This document shows positions 51,381-59,456 of a DNA stretch of 64,000 bases, one piece after another. The position numbers and the translations under genes were made by a program. Every line of letters starts with the position of its first letter. Within the stretch, counting starts at the first letter, position 1. Under the pieces are notes generated by a model, which was not told the DNA's origin, did no database searches, and saw only the letters and a program-made list of their open reading frames with translations. This stretch comes from Botryobacter ruber (GTDB lineage Bacteria; Bacteroidota; Bacteroidia; Cytophagales; Hymenobacteraceae), in NCBI RefSeq assembly GCF_003347595.2, contig NZ_QCZK02000059.1:62001-126000 (forward strand). Reading direction: 5' to 3'.

Positions 51381-52328
51381 ATGTTGAAAAAGATGAAACG
51401 AGTACCGGCGCTGCTCCTGCTTTTCGCAGTATTGCTAATTACAAGGTGCGGTAGCAACACGGGTGCAGAAGAACCTAAGAAAGTGGCCGTCATTATCTCC
51501 ACGCTCAACAACCCCTGGTTTGTGGTGCTGGCCGAAAGTGCTGCAGAAAAGGCAAGAGCTTTAGGGTACGAAGCCAAAATCTTCGATTCGCAGAACAACA
51601 CCGCCCTGGAAGCCGACCATTTCGAAAACGCCCTTGCCTCGGGCTACGACGCCATCCTCTTCAACCCCACCGATGCCGATGGCTCCGTTTCAAATGTCCT
51701 GAAAGCCAAAGCAGCTGATGTGCCCGTTTTCTGCATGGACCGCGAAGTGAATTCCACCGAAGCCGCTACCTCACAAATCCTCTCCGACAGCTACTCCGGC
51801 TGTGTAGCGATGGGCAAATACTTTGTAAAGGAGATGAACAAGAAGGGGAAATATGTGGAAATTCTTGGCCTCGTGGGCGACAACAACACCTGGGCCCGCT
51901 CCAAAGGCTTCCACAGTGTGGTAGATAATTATCCTGATCTGAAAATGGTAGCCCAGCAAAGCGCCGACTTCGACCGCAACAAAGCCATGGAAGTGCTGGA
52001 ATCGGTACTGCAGGCGCACCCAGATATTGATGCTGTTTTCTGCGGCAACGACGCCATGGCCATGGGTGCTTACCAGGCCTTGGTGGCAGCAGGCACAGAA
52101 GACCGTGTAAAAGTATTCGGTTTTGACGGGGCAGACGATGTGGTAAAATCCATCAGCAACGGCAAAATAGCCGCTACGGGCATGCAGTTCCCGGTGGTTA
52201 TGGCGCAGACTGCCGCTAGCTATGCCGATGAATATTTCAAAGGAAAGCGTGATTTTCCGCAGAAGATGCCGGTAGCCGTGGAGCTGGTAAAACAGGAAAA
52301 TGTAGAAGATTATCTGGCAGGTAAATAA
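51381..52328 (+). CDS. Ribose-type ABC importer substrate-binding lipoprotein
   Basis: 315 residues. The hydrophobic leader LLLLFAVLLITRC puts a cysteine at position 23 like a lipoprotein, but with an unusual Arg just before it. The fold is the RbsB type: KVAVIISTLNNPWFVVLAES, ALASGYDAILFNPTDADGSV, PVFCMDREVNSTEA, VFCGNDAMAMGAYQAL and VKVFGFDGADDVVKSISNGK. It captures a monosaccharide in the periplasm and delivers it to the permease encoded three genes on. It is the first gene after the candidate operator. Ribose-type ABC sugar importers are uncommon in glycan loci of Bacteroidota, which mostly use symporters or MFS carriers. Confidence 0.92.
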   Translation: MLKKMKRVPALLLLFAVLLITRCGSNTGAEEPKKVAVIISTLNNPWFVVLAESAAEKARALGYEAKIFDSQNNTALEADHFENALASGYDAILFNPTDADGSVSNVLKAKAADVPVFCMDREVNSTEAATSQILSDSYSGCVAMGKYFVKEMNKKGKYVEILGLVGDNNTWARSKGFHSVVDNYPDLKMVAQQSADFDRNKAMEVLESVLQAHPDIDAVFCGNDAMAMGAYQALVAAGTEDRVKVFGFDGADDVVKSISNGKIAATGMQFPVVMAQTAASYADEYFKGKRDFPQKMPVAVELVKQENVEDYLAGK

Positions 52329-52340
52329 GCAAAAGCAACC

Positions 52341-52976
52341 ATGAAAAAGAGACTGAAATATATCATTGCTGCCGTTGTGGTGGTGCTGCTGGCTTACAAC
52401 TCGGTATACTTCGAGAAACTAAGCGAGGTAAAAGCCGAAGCAGCTACCGGCAAGTTCGACGCCGCCTCCTATGCCGCCACCTTCTGGGACACGAAACTGA
52501 TGCCGGGCCTAAACCAGGCCGTCGAGGTAAACGACCTGATGGCACAGCTCCAATCAGACAAAGAAGCCGCCTTCAAAGCCCATTCCAACGCACTGGGCAT
52601 CGGCAATATCCGCTACTTCCTTATCAAAGGCGAAGGCGAACTGAGCTCCATCAACGAGAACGATGTCACTATTCTGGCGATGGCTGATGGCGAACAGAAG
52701 CCTGTCAAAATAGCCACAGAGTTCGTCTACGGAAACGCCGTACGCGATGCGCTGGGCCTGGTAGACCTCAACGACTTCAGCAACACCATGGACCTGAACA
52801 ATGTGTCGGAAGAACTCAACCGCAAAATCAGGACGGAAGTAGTGCCGCCTTTCAGAGCTGCTGCCAAAAAAGGCGATAAAGTAACGTTCATAGGCGCCAT
52901 CGAACTAAACAAAGAGCATCTCCGCCTCGATGAAATTGAAGTGATTCCGGTAGCGCTGGAGGTGGTGAAGGAATAA
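52341..52976 (+). CDS. DUF2291 family periplasmic protein
   Basis: 211 residues with one N-terminal membrane segment (IIAAVVVVLLAYNSVYF) acting as signal or anchor. The conserved region includes FDAASYAATFWDTKLMPGLN and YFLIKGEGELSSINENDVTI. DUF2291 genes are known to sit inside ribose-type sugar ABC operons in proteobacteria. Here too it lies between binding protein (12 bp upstream) and ATPase. It may assist the binding protein or permease; the exact role is not established. Its presence suggests that the whole transport cassette was acquired as a unit. Confidence 0.8.
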   Translation: MKKRLKYIIAAVVVVLLAYNSVYFEKLSEVKAEAATGKFDAASYAATFWDTKLMPGLNQAVEVNDLMAQLQSDKEAAFKAHSNALGIGNIRYFLIKGEGELSSINENDVTILAMADGEQKPVKIATEFVYGNAVRDALGLVDLNDFSNTMDLNNVSEELNRKIRTEVVPPFRAAAKKGDKVTFIGAIELNKEHLRLDEIEVIPVALEVVKE

Positions 52977-52987
52977 GGTAAGGTTAA

Positions 52988-53044
52988 AATGGCGTGAGCG
53001 TCTTCGCTCGTGTCTACTATTCCGCGGCATCTGGCCGCCGTACT
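52988..53044 (+). repeat. One-armed copy of the 'GGCGCGAGCGTC' element
   Basis: ATGGCGTGAGCGTCTTCGCT then CGTGTCTACTATTCCGCGGC and ATCTGGCCGCCG correspond to the complement of 10707-10760. No second arm is seen before the next element at 53072. Confidence 0.7.
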
Positions 53045-53071
53045 ACATACAAAGCCAATTCCTTAGTAGCT

Positions 53072-53152
53072 GCTGGTGCGAGCTTGTAGCTCGTACCTTT
53101 TCACATGCCACTCCCAAGTAATAATGGAACGAGCTACAAGCTCGCACCAGCG
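53072..53152. repeat. Inverted 'GGTGCGAGCTTGTAGCTCGT' arms, short form
   Basis: Arms GCTGGTGCGAGCTTGTAGCT (53072-53091, continuing CGTACC) and GAACGAGCTACAAGCTCGCA (53128-53147, continuing CCAGC) are separated by only about 30 bp. The outer blocks of the composite element are absent. It lies 42 bp before the ATPase start. Confidence 0.85.
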
Positions 53153-53193
53153 ACAGGAAGACAAACAAAAAAATCAATCAAACATCCAACATT

Positions 53194-54699
53194 ATGCTGG
53201 TTGCAGAAAATATCACAAAGCGGTTTTCGGGCGTAACGGCGCTGGAGAACGTCAACCTGGAGCTGCATAGCGGAAAGGTCAATGCCATTATCGGGGAGAA
53301 CGGTGCGGGCAAGTCTACGCTTATGAAAATCCTGTCGGGTGTGTACCCCGACTACGAGGGCCGCATCGTGTATAAAGGCGACACCGTCAGCTTCTCCAAT
53401 CCGCGGGAGGCGCAGGACAAGGGTATTGCCATTATCCACCAGGAGCTCAACCTTATCCCCTACCTGAGCATCACCGAAAATATTTTCCTGGGCCGTGAAA
53501 TCGAAACGCTTTGGGGCACGCTCGACCAGAAGGAAATGCGCCGCCAGACGCAGCAGTTGCTAGACAGGCTCAAGCTGAACGTAGACCCGGCCACGGAGGT
53601 GTACAAGCTCAAAGTGGGGCAGCAACAGGTGGTGGAAATCGCCAAAGCCCTGCTCCTCGATTCGGAAGTCATTATCATGGACGAGCCAACTTCGGCCATC
53701 AGCGAAAGCGAAGTGGAAGTGCTCTTCGATATCATTGCCGACCTGAAGCGGGAGAACAAAACCATTGTGTACATCTCGCACAAGCTCGACGAGCTGTTTA
53801 AAATTGCCGACCGCTACATCGTGCTCCGCGATGGAAAAACGATTGAATCAGGCGATATGGCCGGTATGACGCACGACAGCATCATTCAGAAAATGGTGGG
53901 CCGCGAGATACAGATTATGCGCAAAAAAGCGGCCACTACCTGCGAGGAGCCGGTGCTGACGGTGAAGAACCTGACGATGAAGCACCCGGCCAAACCCCAG
54001 GAAGACATGCTCAAGGACCTTTCCTTTACCCTCTGCAAAGGCGAAATTCTGGGTGTGTTCGGATTGATGGGTGCCGGTCGTACGGAGCTGCTGGAGGCTA
54101 TCTTCGGGCTGCACCCCAAACTGATTAGCGGCAGCATCTGCATTGAAGACAAGGAAGTGAAATTTAAATCGCCTGCTTATGCCATCCGTTCCGGCATTGC
54201 CCTGGTACCCGAAGACCGCAAAAAAGACGGCCTGGTGCTGGGCCTGGATGTGCGCACCAACATCAGCCTGACCACGCTGGAGAATATGGAAGACATGGGT
54301 ATGCTCAACGACAGCAAAGAATGTTCGCTGTCTGAAAAGTACATCAAAGAGCTCCGCATTAAAACGGCTTCTGATACACTGGCTGCCAAGAACCTGAGCG
54401 GCGGTAATCAGCAGAAAATCGTGATTGCCAAATGGCTGGCCACGCACCCCAAGGTCCTGCTGCTAGACGAGCCGACGCGTGGCATCGATGTGAACGCAAA
54501 AAATGAAATTTACAAACTTATCCTGAGCCTGGCCGATGCCGGACTGGGCATTATCATGGCCTCGTCGGAGTTGCCTGAGATTCTGGCAATATCAGACCGC
54601 GTGCTGGTGATGGCCGAAGGTAACTTAACTGCAGAGATTCCGGTTGACGAAGCCACCGAAGACAAAATACTGAAAGCTGCTATTCCGAATTCAATTTAA
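53194..54699 (+). CDS. Sugar ABC importer ATPase with two nucleotide-binding domains
   Basis: 501 residues, the RbsA/MglA/XylG type with two fused ABC domains. The first has Walker A GENGAGKSTLMK (about 34-45), a Q-loop near IIHQELN, and the degenerate signature KVGQQQVVEIAKAL with Walker B VIIMDEPTSA. The second has the altered P-loop GLMGAGRTELLE, signature LSGGNQQKIVIAKWLAT and Walker B VLLLDEPTRGIDV. This asymmetry is normal in the family. It powers the permease encoded 10 bp downstream. Repeats at 52988-53152 separate it from the DUF2291 gene, but no terminator is obvious, so one operon is likely. Confidence 0.95.
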   Translation: MLVAENITKRFSGVTALENVNLELHSGKVNAIIGENGAGKSTLMKILSGVYPDYEGRIVYKGDTVSFSNPREAQDKGIAIIHQELNLIPYLSITENIFLGREIETLWGTLDQKEMRRQTQQLLDRLKLNVDPATEVYKLKVGQQQVVEIAKALLLDSEVIIMDEPTSAISESEVEVLFDIIADLKRENKTIVYISHKLDELFKIADRYIVLRDGKTIESGDMAGMTHDSIIQKMVGREIQIMRKKAATTCEEPVLTVKNLTMKHPAKPQEDMLKDLSFTLCKGEILGVFGLMGAGRTELLEAIFGLHPKLISGSICIEDKEVKFKSPAYAIRSGIALVPEDRKKDGLVLGLDVRTNISLTTLENMEDMGMLNDSKECSLSEKYIKELRIKTASDTLAAKNLSGGNQQKIVIAKWLATHPKVLLLDEPTRGIDVNAKNEIYKLILSLADAGLGIIMASSELPEILAISDRVLVMAEGNLTAEIPVDEATEDKILKAAIPNSI

Positions 54700-54709
54700 T
54701 AAAGACATT

Positions 54710-55753
54710 ATGAGTCCTAAAGTTTACGTGGAAGAGAAGAAAACAAAGCCCAATGGCGCTGCTGTAGCAAAGCCCCTACAGGGTCCGGCCGACTACAAGC
54801 GCTACCTGGTTAAGTTTCAGTCGCTGATTGCGCTCTTTATTCTTTGCCTGGTTATCGGGCTGTTGTCCGACAAGTTTTTCACGGTAGCCAATGGCTGGAA
54901 CGTGATGCGTCAGATTTCGGTGAACATCTGTATATCAGTGGGCATGACCCTGGTGGTGCTCACTGCCGGTATCGACTTATCCGTTGGTTCCATCCTGGCG
55001 CTTTGCGGTGCCATCACGGCGGGTCTGCTTAAGTTCGGGCTGGAGTTTCCGGGAATGGATATGTTTGTGGGCTTTACCATGCTGGGCGCTGTGCTAGCGG
55101 GCATCCTCACCGGCACCTCACTCGGCATGTTCAACGGCTGGACCATCACCCGGTTTAAGGTGCCGCCTTTCGTAGCCACCCTCGCCATGCTCACGATTGC
55201 CCGCGGGCTTACCATGCTTTGGACCGAAGGCTTCCCGATTTCCAACCTCGGCAGCAACTTCGCTTACCTCGGCACCGGTTGGCTACTGGGCATCCCGGTG
55301 CCGGTCTGGATATCCGGTGTAATCGTGCTGGCAGCCGTAATCGTTACGAAGAAGACCAGGCTGGGCCGTTACATCTACGCCATCGGCGGTAACGAAAGCG
55401 CCGCCCGGCTTTCGGGCATCAACATCAACCGCATTAAAATCATCGTGTATGCCATCGCCGGTGCCTTGGCAGCCATTGGTGGCCTGATTGTTACCTCCCG
55501 TCTGAATTCCGCACAACCCAATGCCGGCATCAGCTACGAGCTCGACGCCATCGCCGCTGTGGTGATAGGCGGTACTTCGCTCTCCGGTGGAAGAGGAACC
55601 ATACTGGGCACTGTCCTGGGCGCTATCATTATTGGCGTACTCAACAACGGCCTGGTGCTCCTGGATGTATCGCCGTTCTGGCAGCAGGTGGTAAAAGGCT
55701 TCGTTATCCTGCTCGCCGTCATTATCGACAAAGCCAACTCTAAAGGGGAATAA
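54710..55753 (+). CDS. Ribose-type ABC importer permease
   Basis: 347 residues with about 8-10 hydrophobic segments after a hydrophilic N-terminal tail of about 35 residues. Family motifs are VLTAGIDLSVGSILALCGAI, FNGWTITRFKVPPFVATLAM, YAIGGNESAARLSGININRI and LDAIAAVVIGGTSLSGGRGT, as in RbsC/AraH/XylH. It forms the inner-membrane channel of the importer with the ATPase (10 bp upstream) and the binding lipoprotein. The kinase gene begins 5 bp after its stop. Transport of a pentose or similar monosaccharide is expected; specificity lies mainly in the binding protein. Confidence 0.95.
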   Translation: MSPKVYVEEKKTKPNGAAVAKPLQGPADYKRYLVKFQSLIALFILCLVIGLLSDKFFTVANGWNVMRQISVNICISVGMTLVVLTAGIDLSVGSILALCGAITAGLLKFGLEFPGMDMFVGFTMLGAVLAGILTGTSLGMFNGWTITRFKVPPFVATLAMLTIARGLTMLWTEGFPISNLGSNFAYLGTGWLLGIPVPVWISGVIVLAAVIVTKKTRLGRYIYAIGGNESAARLSGININRIKIIVYAIAGALAAIGGLIVTSRLNSAQPNAGISYELDAIAAVVIGGTSLSGGRGTILGTVLGAIIIGVLNNGLVLLDVSPFWQQVVKGFVILLAVIIDKANSKGE

Positions 55754-55758
55754 GACAC

Positions 55759-57270
55759 ATGAAAAACAACTATATCCTGGCCGTAGACCAGGGCACCAGC
55801 AGTACCAAAACCATTATTTTTGACGCGCAGGGCAAGGCTATTGCCAGGGGTTCCGAGCCGCTCAAATCGTATTACGAAGGCGAGCGCGTGGAGCAGGACC
55901 CGGAGGAAATTTACCGCAACGTACTGGCTTCCGTAGCACAATGTCTGCAGGATTTCAAAGCCAAAGGCGGCGACCTCAGCAGCATTACGGCCTGCGGCAT
56001 TTCGAATCAGCGCGAAACGTTTGTGGTGTGGGATGAGGCCGGAAAGCCGCTTTACAACGCCGTGGTGTGGCAGTGCAAACGCTCCGTTGGGGTGTGCGAG
56101 CGCCTGAAAGAAGAAGGACTGGAGCCGCTCATCAAATCCAAAACCGGCCTGCTAATCGACCCTTACTTTTCCGGCAGCAAACTCATCTGGCTTTACGAAA
56201 ATGAGGAGAAAGTACGGCAGGCCATCGACAGCGGCAAAGCTTATTTCGGCACAATAGATACCTGGCTGCTCTACAAGCTCACGAACGGCCAGAGTTACCT
56301 CACCGACCACACCAACGCCTCCCGCACCCTGTTCTTCAACCTGGCAACGCTCGACTGGGATAAAGAATTGCTGGCAGCCTTCGGCCTTACCGGGTTAAAC
56401 TTACCAACACCGCAGCCTTCTTCTTCCCATTTTGCCGCAGCTGATTTTAACGGATTACTGGAGAAACCTATCCCCATCACCGCTATGATAGGCGATTCGC
56501 ATGCCGCTGCCTTTGGCGAAGGCTGTTTTGCCCCCGGCACGGCCAAGGCCACCATGGGTACAGGTTCTTCTATCCTGATGAACATCGGGGCCGAAGCACG
56601 CGACTCGGAAAGAGGCATGGTGACTACCATCTGCTGGAGCACCGAAGACCGCACCGATTATGCCCTGGAAGGCGTTATCGTAACCTGCGGCGCGACCATC
56701 GAGTGGCTGAAGAACGAACTGAACCTGATTACCGACAGCAAAGAAACAGAAGCCATGGCCCGTGCCGTGGCCAACAATAATAGCGTTTACCTGGTACCCG
56801 CCTTCAGCGGCCTCGGCGCCCCCCACTGGGACATGAACCGCAAAGGCTCCATTGTAGGCCTCACCTTCGGCAGCAACAAAAACCACCTGGTGCGGGCAGC
56901 GCTGGAGTCTATCCCCTACCAGATAAAAGACGTGATTGTAGCCATGGAGCAGGACACCGGCATTGCGCTGCAGGAGCTGATGGTAAACGGCGGCATCACG
57001 GCGAACAAATTCGTGATGCAGTTCCTCGCCGACCTGCTCGAGCGCCCGGTGGTAAACATGGGTATGCCGGATGTATCTGCCTTAGGCGCTGCTTATTTAG
57101 CAGGCCTGAAAGCAGGCGTGTACGAGAGCCTGGACCACCTGAAATCGCTCAACAGCGATAAATCCGTTACCACTCCCGGCGAAGACGTGGAGAAGGTAAA
57201 AACCTACTACAAAGGCTGGCAGGCTGCTGTTGGCAGTGGTGTGGTGGCAAAACCGGTGTTGCAGGAATAG
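55759..57270 (+). CDS. FGGY carbohydrate kinase, glycerol-kinase-like
   Basis: 503 residues, cytosolic. The phosphate-binding motif AVDQGTSSTKTIIFDAQGKA is at the N-terminus. Close resemblance to glycerol kinase is seen in GISNQRETFVVWDEAGKPLY, NAVVWQCKRS, GTIDTWLLYKLTNGQSYLTD with HTNASRTLFFN, and GALGAAYLAG-type SALGAAYLAGLKAGV. The FGGY C-terminal signature region is ELMVNGGITANKFVMQFLAD. However, no glycerol facilitator or glycerol-3-phosphate dehydrogenase adjoins it. It is the last gene of the isomerase-transketolase-ABC block. A ketose kinase (for example on apulose or ribulose) therefore fits better than glycerol. Sequence alone cannot settle the substrate. Confidence 0.88.
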   Translation: MKNNYILAVDQGTSSTKTIIFDAQGKAIARGSEPLKSYYEGERVEQDPEEIYRNVLASVAQCLQDFKAKGGDLSSITACGISNQRETFVVWDEAGKPLYNAVVWQCKRSVGVCERLKEEGLEPLIKSKTGLLIDPYFSGSKLIWLYENEEKVRQAIDSGKAYFGTIDTWLLYKLTNGQSYLTDHTNASRTLFFNLATLDWDKELLAAFGLTGLNLPTPQPSSSHFAAADFNGLLEKPIPITAMIGDSHAAAFGEGCFAPGTAKATMGTGSSILMNIGAEARDSERGMVTTICWSTEDRTDYALEGVIVTCGATIEWLKNELNLITDSKETEAMARAVANNNSVYLVPAFSGLGAPHWDMNRKGSIVGLTFGSNKNHLVRAALESIPYQIKDVIVAMEQDTGIALQELMVNGGITANKFVMQFLADLLERPVVNMGMPDVSALGAAYLAGLKAGVYESLDHLKSLNSDKSVTTPGEDVEKVKTYYKGWQAAVGSGVVAKPVLQE

Positions 57271-57292
57271 ACGCTCTGTTTTACATTTTCAC

Positions 57293-57336
57293 AAAAGGCT
57301 CTTGTTAACCGCGGTGGTTACAGGAGCCTTTTTTAT
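57293..57336 (+). terminator. Terminator of the ABC-kinase operon
   Basis: AAAAGGCTC...GTTAACC pairs with GGTTAC...GAGCCTTTT, followed by T6. It lies 22 bp past the kinase stop and closes the block that starts at the DeoR gene. Confidence 0.9.
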
Positions 57337-57363
57337 CTTTACCCCTGAGGCACCTGCTCCCAT

Positions 57364-57398
57364 GACCTCGCAGCGTCTTCCAGACCTGCGAGCGTCTT
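57364..57398 (+). repeat. 35-bp repeat, 'CGCAGCGTCTTCCAGACCTG', copy 2
   Basis: Identical over 35 bp to 51058-51092 and, like that copy, adjacent to a 'TGTCTGAAT' element. Confidence 0.9.
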
Positions 57399-57413
57399 TT
57401 GTTCTTCACATTT

Positions 57414-57580
57414 TGTCTGAATCAGGATTAACAGAATTTCAGAATTTTCAGGATTGGTTTAATCTTCAAAAAGTTCTGTTTGTGCGCCACTAAAACCAAG
57501 ATAACAGCAGCAACAAAAGTTTGTAGGCACGAAAGATATTCTGTTAATCCTAAAATTCCGTAAATCCTGATTCAGACAAG
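57414..57580. repeat. Inverted 'TGTCTGAATCAGG' element
   Basis: The left arm starts TGTCTGAATCAGGATTAACA. The right arm (57538-57579) ends AAATCCTGATTCAGACAA. About 75 bp of unique sequence separates the arms. Confidence 0.85.
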
Positions 57581-57588
57581 TTCATAAA

Positions 57589-57616
57589 GCAGCAGTGGCA
57601 ATGGTGGCAGGTGCAG
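57589..57616 (-). repeat. Dispersed 'CTGCACCTGCCACCA' repeat, copy
   Basis: GCAGCAGTGGCAATGGTGGC followed by AGGTGCAG, directly right of the preceding inverted element. Confidence 0.8.
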
Positions 57617-58017
57617 TAAACCTTTTTGGACGTTGAGCAGGCTATCAGGCTATGATATGATAGGTAGTGTAGCAGCATGTTATGCTTGTTCCCACAGAGC
57701 CTTGTAAAGCCGTAGCTAAAATAGTAATTGTTATGATGCTACGAAGCACCGCCGCCAACCAGGTGCGTAAATTGACACTCCACTGTTCGAGCGTTCAGCG
57801 AGTTTGGAGGGTCTTGATTTTTTTGGTTCTTTTTGTATCAAGACAAAAAGAACAAGAAAGCCAGCTATGAAACTGATTACACTTGCTACCAAAGCCACAA
57901 TAGCATCTATGCCAACGAGAACTACACCACCAGTAGCAGCATCTAAAGGACATTGCTCACAAGATTCTTCCAGAATGACAAAAAGATAAAACTCTATTTC
58001 TATACATACCAACACCC
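57617..58017. other. Spacer upstream of the CE15 gene, no gene seen
   Basis: Several short frames occur, none with convincing codon usage. The region holds an 11-bp perfect inverted repeat at 57826-57853 and the presumed promoter of the CE15 gene. No RNA gene was recognised. Confidence 0.5.
57826..57853. repeat. Perfect 11-bp inverted repeat GTTCTTTTTGT
   Basis: GTTCTTTTTGT (57826-57836), 6-nt spacer ATCAAG, ACAAAAAGAAC (57843-57853). Similar palindromes are widespread in Bacteroidota spacers; the role here is unknown. Confidence 0.7.
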
Positions 58018-59313
58018 ATGTTTATCAAATACCACTACAAACCGCTTCTCCTCCTTCTCCTAACCTTCATAGCACCTCTCACCACAGCCTCTGCTCAAAA
58101 CTTCGACGAGTCGAAAGTAGCACTCTACACCCTCCCCGACCCGCTGACGTTCCAGGACGGCTCCAAGGTGAAGACGCCGAAGCAGTGGCACACGAAGCGG
58201 CGGGCGGAGTTGCTGGAGCTGTTCGAAAGCGAGATGTACGGCAGGTCGCCGGGTAAGCCGGAAAACATGACCTTTAAGGTGTTTGAAAAAGACCCGCAGG
58301 CACTGAACGGGAAGGCGACGCGCAAGCAGGTAACGGTGTACTTTACCGGCAAAGAAGACGGCCCGCAGATGGACATCCTGCTCTACATCCCCAACCACGT
58401 CAAAAAACCTGTACCTGCTTTCCTGGGGCTGAACTTCCAGGGGAACCATGCTATCCACACCGACCCGAACATCAAGCTTTCGCCAAACTGGGTATGGCCG
58501 GGCGGGGCCGGTGTCGTGGACGGTATTTCTACGGAAGCCTCGCGCGGTGCCACCGCCAGCCGCTGGCCAATTGAACTGATTCTGGAACGAGGTTATGCCG
58601 TGGCAACCGTCTACGCCGGCGATATAGACCCCGACAAGCACGACGACTTCAAAAATGGCGTACACGCGCTCTACCCGGAACTGCAGAACCGCGGCGACAA
58701 TTTCAGCACGATGGCTGCCTGGGCCTGGGGCCTCAGCCGCGCCCTCGATTACCTGGAAACCGACAAGCAGATTAATGCAAAGAAGGTGATGCTGTTCGGC
58801 TTTTCGCGAATGGGCAAAGCCGCCTTATGGGCAGGCGCACGCGACGAACGCTTTGCGATGGTCATCAGCAACATGTCGGGAGGTGGCGGGGCTGCTTTAT
58901 CCAAGCGTAAGTTTGGGGAAGATGTGGAACGCCTCACCCGCGGCAACCGCCACTGGTTTGCTGCAAATTTCAAGAAGTACAACAAAAACGAAGAAGCCCT
59001 GCCCTTCGACCAGCACATGCTGCTGGCCCTCATCGCCCCGCGCCCGCTCTACATAGCCAGTGCCGAAGAAGACAGAGGCGCAGACCCACGCGGCGAATTC
59101 TTAGCCGCCAAAGCCGCTGACCCGGTCTATCGTTTTTTGGGCACCGAAGGACTGCCGGCGCAGGAGTTTCCGCCGGTGAATCATCCTGTTCAAGGCCGCA
59201 TCGGCTACCACATCCGCTCCGGTAAACACGATGTAACGGAGTATGACTGGAAGCAGTACCTGAACTTTGCCGATAAGCATATCAAGAAGGGGAAGCAGAA
59301 GAAGCAGCGGTAG
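58018..59313 (+). CDS. CE15-like carbohydrate esterase (glucuronoyl/uronoyl esterase type)
   Basis: 431 residues with a Sec signal ending LTTASAQ. An alpha/beta-hydrolase with the CE15 nucleophile motif GFSRMGKAALWAG (Ser263), a downstream acidic residue in ASAEEDRGADP (Asp352 candidate) and His404 in RSGKHDVTEYDW. The oxyanion arginine next to the serine is present. CE15 enzymes cleave esters of glucuronic acid; some relatives act on methyl-esterified uronates in pectin. The position near PL1, GH127 and GH105 genes favours a pectic uronate ester, but that is inference. The signal-peptide codons for TTASAQ coincide with the ACCACAGCCTCTGCTC segment of the dispersed repeat. It is convergent with the PL1 gene at 59457. 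Confidence 0.88.
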   Translation: MFIKYHYKPLLLLLLTFIAPLTTASAQNFDESKVALYTLPDPLTFQDGSKVKTPKQWHTKRRAELLELFESEMYGRSPGKPENMTFKVFEKDPQALNGKATRKQVTVYFTGKEDGPQMDILLYIPNHVKKPVPAFLGLNFQGNHAIHTDPNIKLSPNWVWPGGAGVVDGISTEASRGATASRWPIELILERGYAVATVYAGDIDPDKHDDFKNGVHALYPELQNRGDNFSTMAAWAWGLSRALDYLETDKQINAKKVMLFGFSRMGKAALWAGARDERFAMVISNMSGGGGAALSKRKFGEDVERLTRGNRHWFAANFKKYNKNEEALPFDQHMLLALIAPRPLYIASAEEDRGADPRGEFLAAKAADPVYRFLGTEGLPAQEFPPVNHPVQGRIGYHIRSGKHDVTEYDWKQYLNFADKHIKKGKQKKQR

Positions 59314-59340
59314 GGATGGCTGGTGCAGCTGATTATTTTA

Positions 59341-59368
59341 GCAGCAGAGGCTGTGGTGGCAGCTGCAG
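59341..59368 (-). repeat. Dispersed 'CTGCACCTGCCACCA' repeat, copy
   Basis: GCAGCAGAGGCTGTGGTGGC followed by AGCTGCAG. A partial GATGGCTGGTGCAGCTG is 16 bp further left. Confidence 0.8.
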
Positions 59369-59371
59369 TAA

Positions 59372-59430
59372 ACAAAATTGCCCTCCTGCCAGAAGAAAAG
59401 CGCTGTAGCTTTATCTTCTGGCAGGAGGGC
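59372..59430 (-). terminator. Long-stem terminator of the minus-strand PL1 gene
   Basis: A 17-bp perfect stem (59380-59396 with 59414-59430) plus an inner AAAGC/GCTTT pair. On the minus strand it is followed by AATTTTGTTT. It may also stop the convergent CE15 transcript. Confidence 0.85.
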
Positions 59431-59456
59431 AGAAACCGGAGACGTGAAACTTCTCT

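Noticed and set aside
46518..57270. L-rhamnose or L-fucose catabolic operon
   Set aside because: The GH106 genes suggest rhamnose, but no rhamnulose- or fuculose-phosphate aldolase or lactaldehyde enzyme is present, and a transketolase is not needed for those routes.
55759..57270. Plain glycerol kinase
   Set aside because: Sequence similarity is strong, but no glycerol facilitator or GlpD is nearby and the gene is fused by spacing to a sugar importer; kept only as an alternative.
57230..57493. Frame running from the kinase end through the terminator and repeats
   Set aside because: It crosses a strong terminator hairpin and two repeat elements, so it is not a gene.
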